Shown here in pieces: positions 32,568 to 39,073 of a DNA stretch of 39,073 nucleotides. Source of the stretch: an uncultured Muribaculaceae bacterium (GTDB lineage Bacteria; Bacteroidota; Bacteroidia; Bacteroidales; Muribaculaceae); NCBI GenBank assembly GCA_910589425.1, contig CAJUSZ010000025.1:1-39073 (forward strand), written 5' to 3'. The notes beneath the pieces were generated by a model, which saw nothing but the letters and a program-made list of their open reading frames with translations, ran no database searches and was not told the DNA's origin. Each line of letters opens with the position of its first letter. Position 1 is the stretch's first letter. Position numbers and translations under genes: made by a program.

Positions 32568-35500
32568 ATGTCGAAACATTATTCTATTATTGTGGCTGCG
32601 GCGGCAGCGCTGACCCCGTTGGCGCTATCCGCGTCAGTCCCGGATCTGGCTGCGTTTTCCGGAGGTCTCCGGTGGGGACATGCGACTCCAGATGCAGTTA
32701 AATCCACGGGAACAGTGAATCTCGACGCGTTTGAACAGGCCTACAAGGCCGTTCGCGAAGGGAATCCTTCGGTGTTCGAGGCAGTCAGTGCGGATCCCGG
32801 CGATGCCGGAACCCGCGAGTTCAAGCTCAGCGACGTTCAGTTTAAACGCGGCAGGGTGTCTTCCCCCAAAAAAGACATGCAGAAAGCCCCGTTCAAGCTC
32901 AAACAGGGGTATTATATCTGCAAAGACTGGCTTCTCTCGCAAGAGGGCAGCTTTGAATCTTTCGCCATGCAGTATGTGGAAAGAAACGATTCGGTGCTGA
33001 TGATCAACATGTTTGGCGTAGGCACGAGCGTCTATCTTGAAGAGGAGGAAGCCATGTGGTCCATACCGGCTCAGAAGCTGTTCACATATTCCTCGCTTGG
33101 TGATATGTATGTGGTGCCTGTCAATCCGGCCAACAATTCTTTCGATCCGGAAGGAAAGATCAGCGTTGTGGTCGATTCGAAAGGAAACGCCAAGCTCACT
33201 CCGTGGGCTGTGCTTTGCATCGAGGGCGCGAATGCCGGGCGTGGCTTCGGCGGCTATTCCAAGTCGGAATGGCTGGCAAGCAATGCCTCGGTCAAGATTA
33301 CCGATATAGGTGATAATGTATACACTTATCCGATGTATGTGGAGCAGAATTATCCCAACAGGCTGAATTTCTATAATCTGGTGGGTCGCGGAGGATACAT
33401 CGAGGCGACTGTAACCCCGTCCAAGACGCTCAAGATCACTCCGCAGTTCATGCTCAACAATATGATGTATGGCGATGCTTTCTGCTATGCGGCCGACTGG
33501 ACGACTAACAAGGTCAACACTGCGGCGTGCATCACAGGAAAGGCTACCACAACTGGATTTGAACTCGACGATTGGGCCATAGCGTTCCGCAGTTCACCCC
33601 AGACCTCGATCCTGCAGGCGCAGAAGACGGAGATCACTTCAAGTTTTGCAGTGAATTATCCGGATCCTGTGGGAGGAGAGTTCGACGGAGCCGGCACACA
33701 GGCGTCTCCCTGGCAGTTGAAGAATGCTGACGACATGTATCGTCTTTCGGATCGGGTGGCAGCCGGTGAAAACTTTGCCGGGAAATGGTTCTCTTTGGAA
33801 AACGACATCGACATGGCGGCAGGGAAACTGGCATGGAATCCCATTGGCGACGCCACGACACCTTTCGAGGCTACATTGATCGGCAACGGACACGCTATCA
33901 AGAATCTTAAAGGCAACGGACGCGGCGAGAACTACTATGCGCTTTTCGGATATCTCGGATCTAAATCGACTGTGGAGAAACTTAAGCTTCAGGATGTGGC
34001 GCTTTCCGGAACCGGTGATCAGGTAGGCGGAATCGCCGCGTGGAGCGAAGGTGTAATAAAAGGATGCACTGTCAGCGGATCTGTCAACGGTCAAGGAAAC
34101 ATGGCCGGCGCGATCGCGGCAGTCAATGCCGGAACGATCGACGGTTGTTCCGTCAGCGGATCTGTAGCCGGTGCGGGCAATATCGGTTCGATCTCCGGCC
34201 AGTGCTACGGCACCATAACCGGCTGCTCATCGTCTGCCACCGTCAGAATGACAGCATACATTTCTTCTCTCTATCATTGTGTAGGCGGCCTTGTCGGAAT
34301 GGTTTCACCTCTTAAGACATCGGCGGCCACTATCACTGACTCGTACTTCTGCGGAGGTCTCAGCGACGCGGCGGGCTACGGCTCGCTCGGCGGCGTGGCC
34401 GGCGCTATGGTTGTCGGACGCATGGAGCGTTGCATGAATACGGGCATCGTTACCGGCACCCGCGTGTCGCCTGATACAGACACCCCTACCGGCGGCATCG
34501 TGGGCATGATAAATGAATCGGTTATCAATGACTGTCTGAATGCAGGAACGGTCATCAAGAACCAGACATCGGACTTCGTAGGCGGAATCATCGGATATCT
34601 GTCATGCTCGTTCCTCGGGACTGAAGTGTCGAGCAAAAGTACGGTTACGAATTGTATAAATGTGGCTTACGTTTCATCCTCGTCTACATCCGAAGACAAA
34701 GGTATTCTCGGATCCACATTCGTACTCAACGGTATCAACCCGGCTGACCAGATGATCTCCAACTGCTGGTTCGACTCCCAGATCACCGGTCTGGACAGTG
34801 AGAAATATGGCAAGCCTTCGTCGGCATTCACCTCAGGCAACATGCCGGCCGGATTCTCCTCCGATGTATGGACAGCACGTCAGGGACGCTATCCGATGCT
34901 TAACGAACTCGACGGCACGGAAGCCGCGTTCCTCGCATCTGCCTTCATGCAGTTGAGCGACAATGAGACAGCCAGAAAAGTGAAGAAGACCATAAAGCTG
35001 AATTCGGATTCGCCCGTGCAGTGGTCGCTTCTGAAAAACGGAAATCTTGTTACGTCCACCGATGCACTCAAGCTTGAGGGCACCAATGTGTCCATCGGGT
35101 CTGACTACGGCAACGAGACGCTCGTGGCTATGATCCCTTCAGGCTCAATGAAGGCATTCTACTTGTCGGCCGTCCCCAAGGTGTTCGACGGTGAGGGAAC
35201 CGAACAGTCGCCCTATCTGGTGAAGAGCAAAGCGGACTTCGCCATGCTCCACAGAGCCGTGGGTACATTTGCCCAGGGACATATCGGGGACTACTTCAGC
35301 ATGACGTCAGACATCGACTTCGGTTCCGCCTCGGATTTCAACGGTGTCGGTGTAGGTTCATCCTACTCGTTCGGCGGAGTATTTGACGGAGGCGGACATT
35401 CGCTTCACAAACTCAGCATAAAGACGGCCGCTTACGACGGCATCGGACATGCCACGCCCAAAGGATCGTTCAATTACGGCGGACTGTTCGCAGTACTCGG

Positions 35501-38500
35501 TAAGACTGCCGTGGTCAAGAATGTGAATGTCGCCGCCGACTGCAAGTTTGATTTCTGGGGTCTTTCGGGTGCGATCGCCGGCTATAACAGCGGCCGTATC
35601 GAGAACTGCCGCAATTATGCCGACATGACGGCCATCTACCAATATGCAGGAGGCATAGCTGGTGTGAACAATTCCGGCGCTTCCATCGAGGGATGCTACA
35701 ATGCAGGCAGAATCCACGTGGGATATGAATATGCCGGTGGCATTGTCGGTCAGAATCTCGGAGCCGTATCTCTCTGTCAGAACGATGGAGAAGTCATAGC
35801 GGCCCATCTGAACCCGTTTGTAACGAGTGATGTCAAGAGCGGAGCCGGCGGCATAGCTGCTCTCAATTATGGATCGCTCGACAACTGCGTGAACAATGCA
35901 ACTGTAACCGCAACCCGCTATGTCGGCGGTCTTATCGGCACCAACAGTGCATCCCAGCGCCTTGGCTCGGTCAGCAGATGTATCAATAACGGCATTGTGG
36001 TATGTCTGGCAGACGCCGACACCCGCGGTGGCATAATGGGCAACGTTCTCTCAAGAGGGGAAATGACCGACACATATTATGATGCTTCGGTCAATCCGAT
36101 CGGCGCAGCCAACAATATCGGAGTGCGCGGACTCAACGGAGTCTCGACCTCGAAACTCACGTCGGGCAATGCGCTCGCCGGACTCGATGCGGCCGTGTGG
36201 GATTTCGCATCGGGCAAGTATCCGGTTCTGAAACGCTTTGCATCTGAAGAGTCGGGAGCAAATCTGCGCCAGATGTTCGTCGCGTTTGCCGACGGGGAGA
36301 TCCGCACCAATGTGATCAATTCCGTGAATCTCTCCTCTCCCCAGGGGATAACGTGGTCGCTGGTCGAAAACAAGAATTTCAAAATCTCAGGCAACCGTCT
36401 GGATGTGGAGCAGCCCACGGAACTTGTTGTGGCTACCGACACACTGACAGCCCGGCTCGGGAAATATGTGAAAGTCTATGATCTGAGGTCTATCCCCAAC
36501 GTCCTTGACGGCCGTGGCACCGAGGAAGTTCCTTTCCTGATCCGCACTACGGACGACTTCAACAAGCTTTCCAACTTCATCGAATCGTCCAAGATGGATT
36601 ACAACGGATTCTTCTTCCGTCTTGAAAACGACCTTGATTTTACCGACAAGGAATTCCGTCCCATCGCTCTCGGCAAACTTAAGTTCCAGGGTGATTTCAA
36701 TGGCAATGGAAAGACAATCAAAGGATTTGCGTTTGATGACACAAGCATCAACACGGGTCGTCAGGTGGGATTCTTCGGCACTCTCGGAGAGGCGTCGTTT
36801 GTCCATGATCTCACACTCAACGGTTCGATTCGCGCCAATGGCTATGCCGGAGGTTTTGCGGCAAATCTTTATGGAAAGATCGACAATTGTGTCAATCTCA
36901 GCAGCGTGTCCGTAACAGCCATGTCAAACGTGGCCGGATTCGTAAGCAACGCCCATGAGGACGCGGAGATCACAAACTGCGTCAACAAAGGCAAGATTTC
37001 AGGTGAAGGGCGCAATTATGCCGCGGGAATTGTGGCTGAAGGCGTAAAAGCCACTATAACGGATTGTGTCAATGAGGGCGAAGTGTTCGCGTCATCATAT
37101 ATCGGTGGCATTGCCGCTAAGTTCTCAGGAACGATAACCGGTTGTGTGAACAAAGGGCTTCTCCGCACCAACAAGACTCTCGGCTATATCGCTGGAATAG
37201 TGGCCTACGGCGCTAAAGAGAAACTCACCGTAACCGGATGCCGCAATGAAGCCGACATCACTTCCGTCGGAAATTATGTGGCTGGAATAGTCTGCTATAC
37301 CGACAAGTATTCCGTTTCAAACGGAACGCCTGTGCCGGGCTGCTTCGTGGAGATGACAGATTGCTCCAACTCAGGCAAACTGTCGGCTCCTGCCTACGTG
37401 GCCGGCATTGCATATTCTCTCGAAGGAGGCGTCCGTGCAAGCGGATGCGTGAATACGGCTGACCTCAATGTAACGGGCACTGGCTATTGCGCCGGACTGT
37501 TCGGCGTGCTTGACGATGATGCCCGCGAGGAAAACTATGTCAATGACTGCCACAACGAGGGTAACATCACCTCGACAGGCCGCTACAACGGCGGTTTCGG
37601 CGTTACGATCAACAGTGGTATCAAAATTTTCGACTGCTATAACCTCGGAAACATAACCACGACCTACACAGGATCGTCGTCCAACCAGACGTTCACAGGC
37701 GGATTCTCGGCCAACCTTTCCGGCTCGGCTGAAAGATGCTGGAACGCAGGTAACGTTACATCCTCACATTTCGGAATCTCTGGATTCTCAAGCTACGGAT
37801 CCGGCACAATCGACGGATGTGTCAACCTCGGAGACGTAACATGCACCGGTACGGTGGCGCCCGGAGCTAATTTCGGTGGTGCCGCAGGTTTCTGGAGCCA
37901 GGGACAGAACACGCTGATCAACAGTGTCAACTACGGTAAGATCACCTCCGTCATGCAGGCTGCCGGTCTGCATTCGGCTGCCTGGAACGGCACAAAGATC
38001 TCTGGATGCTACAATGCCGGCGACGTAGTCGTAACAGGCTCTTCCCTCACCAAGTCTGACGTGCTGATTTCGCGCCGTCCGAATGTTCTCGACGGTGAGA
38101 CGCTGATATCAAACAACTATGTTCTCGCCGAAGCTATCTCCAGCAGCTCCATCCCCAATTCGATGAAAGCTACGGCACTCAGCCACAAGCAGCTTCGCTC
38201 CGCCGAGCTTGGCGACGCTTTCATTTACGATCGCGCCGCTCTGCCGGTTCCGGCTGCAATAGCAGTTCCGGCGTATGTGCATTTCGCGGCGGCCGCCTAT
38301 GACTTCGAGAATGGTAATGACACGGAGAACAATGTAACCGGCCCGATCCACATCCCGGCACTTGCCGGACTGGAATGGAGCGTAGACAACGGTGCGGCGA
38401 TCCGTGGCAACCGGATTCTTACAGCCAACACCGGAAATACGCGCGTAACATGCCGTGCTGAAGGAACAGATCTTGAAAAGCACTTCGACTTTGTAGTAAC

Positions 38501-38672
38501 CGAAGCCAGCTCGGTAGACACCATCGACGCCGGCCGCGAAGTGATAGCCAGAGAATACTACGACCTTGCCGGCCACCGTCTTGCAGAACCTCTCCGTGGT
38601 GCTGTAACCATAGTGGTGAGCCATTATGCCGGCGGTACGGTCGAGACACGCAGAGTCATCATCACAGAATGA
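32568..38672 (+). CDS. Giant exported GLUG-repeat (beta-helix) surface protein with Ig-like domains
   Basis: This 2034-residue protein begins with a signal peptide (SIIVAAAAALTPLALSASVP) and an N-terminal domain of about 350 residues. Three similar modules start at residues 372, 873 and 1313, each opening with [FL]DGxGTxxxP[WYF]L. Each module has about 400 residues of GLUG-type repeats, with GGIxG and GCxNxG spacing repeated about twenty times overall (for example GGIVGMI, CYNAGRI, CVNKGKI), expected to form a right-handed beta-helix. Each module is followed by an Ig-like domain around WSL/WSV (about residues 800-870, 1235-1310 and 1900-1990). The C-terminus EYYDLAGHRLAEPLRGAVTI and RRVIITE resembles the C-terminal tails of many Bacteroidota secreted proteins. 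A role in adhesion or glycan contact is inferred. Confidence 0.9.
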   Translation: MSKHYSIIVAAAAALTPLALSASVPDLAAFSGGLRWGHATPDAVKSTGTVNLDAFEQAYKAVREGNPSVFEAVSADPGDAGTREFKLSDVQFKRGRVSSPKKDMQKAPFKLKQGYYICKDWLLSQEGSFESFAMQYVERNDSVLMINMFGVGTSVYLEEEEAMWSIPAQKLFTYSSLGDMYVVPVNPANNSFDPEGKISVVVDSKGNAKLTPWAVLCIEGANAGRGFGGYSKSEWLASNASVKITDIGDNVYTYPMYVEQNYPNRLNFYNLVGRGGYIEATVTPSKTLKITPQFMLNNMMYGDAFCYAADWTTNKVNTAACITGKATTTGFELDDWAIAFRSSPQTSILQAQKTEITSSFAVNYPDPVGGEFDGAGTQASPWQLKNADDMYRLSDRVAAGENFAGKWFSLENDIDMAAGKLAWNPIGDATTPFEATLIGNGHAIKNLKGNGRGENYYALFGYLGSKSTVEKLKLQDVALSGTGDQVGGIAAWSEGVIKGCTVSGSVNGQGNMAGAIAAVNAGTIDGCSVSGSVAGAGNIGSISGQCYGTITGCSSSATVRMTAYISSLYHCVGGLVGMVSPLKTSAATITDSYFCGGLSDAAGYGSLGGVAGAMVVGRMERCMNTGIVTGTRVSPDTDTPTGGIVGMINESVINDCLNAGTVIKNQTSDFVGGIIGYLSCSFLGTEVSSKSTVTNCINVAYVSSSSTSEDKGILGSTFVLNGINPADQMISNCWFDSQITGLDSEKYGKPSSAFTSGNMPAGFSSDVWTARQGRYPMLNELDGTEAAFLASAFMQLSDNETARKVKKTIKLNSDSPVQWSLLKNGNLVTSTDALKLEGTNVSIGSDYGNETLVAMIPSGSMKAFYLSAVPKVFDGEGTEQSPYLVKSKADFAMLHRAVGTFAQGHIGDYFSMTSDIDFGSASDFNGVGVGSSYSFGGVFDGGGHSLHKLSIKTAAYDGIGHATPKGSFNYGGLFAVLGKTAVVKNVNVAADCKFDFWGLSGAIAGYNSGRIENCRNYADMTAIYQYAGGIAGVNNSGASIEGCYNAGRIHVGYEYAGGIVGQNLGAVSLCQNDGEVIAAHLNPFVTSDVKSGAGGIAALNYGSLDNCVNNATVTATRYVGGLIGTNSASQRLGSVSRCINNGIVVCLADADTRGGIMGNVLSRGEMTDTYYDASVNPIGAANNIGVRGLNGVSTSKLTSGNALAGLDAAVWDFASGKYPVLKRFASEESGANLRQMFVAFADGEIRTNVINSVNLSSPQGITWSLVENKNFKISGNRLDVEQPTELVVATDTLTARLGKYVKVYDLRSIPNVLDGRGTEEVPFLIRTTDDFNKLSNFIESSKMDYNGFFFRLENDLDFTDKEFRPIALGKLKFQGDFNGNGKTIKGFAFDDTSINTGRQVGFFGTLGEASFVHDLTLNGSIRANGYAGGFAANLYGKIDNCVNLSSVSVTAMSNVAGFVSNAHEDAEITNCVNKGKISGEGRNYAAGIVAEGVKATITDCVNEGEVFASSYIGGIAAKFSGTITGCVNKGLLRTNKTLGYIAGIVAYGAKEKLTVTGCRNEADITSVGNYVAGIVCYTDKYSVSNGTPVPGCFVEMTDCSNSGKLSAPAYVAGIAYSLEGGVRASGCVNTADLNVTGTGYCAGLFGVLDDDAREENYVNDCHNEGNITSTGRYNGGFGVTINSGIKIFDCYNLGNITTTYTGSSSNQTFTGGFSANLSGSAERCWNAGNVTSSHFGISGFSSYGSGTIDGCVNLGDVTCTGTVAPGANFGGAAGFWSQGQNTLINSVNYGKITSVMQAAGLHSAAWNGTKISGCYNAGDVVVTGSSLTKSDVLISRRPNVLDGETLISNNYVLAEAISSSSIPNSMKATALSHKQLRSAELGDAFIYDRAALPVPAAIAVPAYVHFAAAAYDFENGNDTENNVTGPIHIPALAGLEWSVDNGAAIRGNRILTANTGNTRVTCRAEGTDLEKHFDFVVTEASSVDTIDAGREVIAREYYDLAGHRLAEPLRGAVTIVVSHYAGGTVETRRVIITE

Positions 38673-38694
38673 TAAATAGATAATATTGAAAGAA

Positions 38695-38734
38695 GCGCGC
38701 CGGGGGGCATATTCCTTCCGGCGTGTTTTTTTTT
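38695..38734 (+). terminator. Terminator of the GLUG-repeat gene
   Basis: CGCGCCGG (about 38697-38704) pairs with CCGGCGTG (38718-38725) including G-U pairs, followed by a run of nine T residues. It begins about 23 bases after the stop codon. Confidence 0.85.
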
Positions 38735-38814
38735 GTAACGAATATGTTAATATACTTAATGTTAATATGTTAAGTCAGGAAAAAGAATAAAAGATTAAAA
38801 AAGTGGTGAAAAAA

Positions 38815-38846
38815 TTTGGTGGAATGATAAAAACATAGTAACTTTG
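38815..38846 (+). promoter_or_regulatory. Promoter for tRNA-Lys
   Basis: TTTG (38815-38818), a 20-base spacer and TAACTTTG (38839-38846) match the Bacteroidota consensus exactly. The mature tRNA begins 41 bases after the -7 box. Confidence 0.8.
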
Positions 38847-38887
38847 CACTCGCAAACGGGAGCAATCACGGTTGCAGAATCAAGAAT

Positions 38888-38963
38888 GACTCCGTAGCTC
38901 AGTTGGTAGAGCAAATGACTCTTAATCATTGGGTCGTGAGTTCGAGCCTCACCGGGGTCACCA
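38888..38963 (+). tRNA. tRNA-Lys (anticodon CTT)
   Basis: The 76-nt tRNA has acceptor stem GACTCCG/CGGGGTC, anticodon stem-loop AATGA-CTCTTAA-TCATT with anticodon CTT, T-arm with GTTCGAG, and discriminator A followed by encoded CCA. A terminator hairpin follows 20 bases later. Confidence 0.95.
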
Positions 38964-38983
38964 AAAGGTCTATCAGACCGCAG

Positions 38984-39020
38984 AAAAGTTCTGAAAATCA
39001 TTGGTTTTCAGAACTTTTTC
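38984..39020 (+). terminator. Terminator after tRNA-Lys
   Basis: A perfect 14-bp stem (38984-38997 with 39005-39018) with a 7-base loop runs into a T-rich tail (TTTTTCT). A smaller GGTC-TATCA-GACC hairpin (38967-38979) lies between the tRNA and this terminator. Confidence 0.9.
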
Positions 39021-39021
39021 T

Positions 39022-39073
39022 GTTCGCCCGACATGGGCATAATCTAACGGGTGGAAGTCCCTAACGCGGCCTA
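39022..39073 (+). mobile_element. Group IIC intron, 5' end (cut by window edge)
   Basis: The 52 bases directly after the tRNA-Lys terminator resemble the 5' end of bacterial group IIC introns. They start GTTCG (consensus GTGYG), then GCCC-GACAT-GGGC forms the first domain I hairpin, then AATCTAAC, then GGG-TGGAAGT-CCC and CTAACGCGG. Order and spacing match the start of the Oceanobacillus iheyensis intron as I recall it. Class C introns insert just after terminator hairpins, which is the position seen here. The reverse transcriptase and 3' end would lie beyond the window. Confidence 0.72.

Noticed and set aside
34021..38060. Repeated GGIxG/GCxNxG-coding DNA considered as a CRISPR-like or tandem DNA repeat
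   Set aside because: The repeats are at protein level (GLUG units), vary strongly in DNA sequence and lie in one open frame. No CRISPR array or cas gene is present in the window.
38795..39001. Minus-strand open frame of 68 codons
   Set aside because: It covers tRNA-Lys on the other strand; the frame is a known type of tRNA-antisense artefact.

Overview
This looks like a chromosomal window from a member of the Bacteroidales, probably Muribaculaceae (a Duncaniella/Muribaculum-like gut bacterium). The family assignment is an inference. Bacteroidota hallmarks are the two-part promoter TTTG-N19/20-TAnnTTTG in front of several genes, the absence of purine-rich Shine-Dalgarno sites, families largely restricted to the phylum (DUF2851, DUF4834, the extended IspG) and the pdxJ-exbB-exbD-tonB order. 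Most of the window is moderately GC-rich, gene-dense core genome.

Left part, all on the minus strand (1-17.9 kb). A broken YraN-like gene follows a mannose-1-phosphate guanylyltransferase, a Na+/phosphate cotransporter, glycerate kinase, DUF2851, adenylate kinase and hypoxanthine phosphoribosyltransferase; the last three appear to be read from a promoter at 7314-7344. Upstream is an envelope-oriented run from a promoter at 12577-12608: psd, pssA, DUF4834, a HAD phosphatase with a probable TTG start, a sensor kinase with no response regulator beside it, and an LpxL-type acyltransferase. A GT90 glycosyltransferase and tRNA-Pro(CGG) come next, then a nested palindromic element directly behind yidC, and the pyrG-yidC pair.

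Middle (18.2-25.3 kb). Plus-strand rluD-type pseudouridine synthase, a PAP2-like membrane protein, purE, ispG and an M48 protease, closed by a strong terminator. An AT-rich two-gene minus-strand island of unknown function (23017-24487) follows with its own promoter. It is the clearest accessory insertion and the best candidate here for an undescribed system. A GNAT acetyltransferase comes after it.

Right part (25.3-39.1 kb). Minus-strand pdxJ-exbB-exbD-tonB is followed by an OmpA-like/TPR lipoprotein. Divergent plus-strand genes encode a CBS/ACT-like regulator and NAD kinase; shikimate kinase is convergent. A 2034-residue exported GLUG-repeat protein built from three copies of a beta-helix plus Ig-like module fills 32.6-38.7 kb. 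The window ends with tRNA-Lys(CTT), its terminator and, immediately after it, what looks like the 5' end of a group IIC intron cut off by the window edge.
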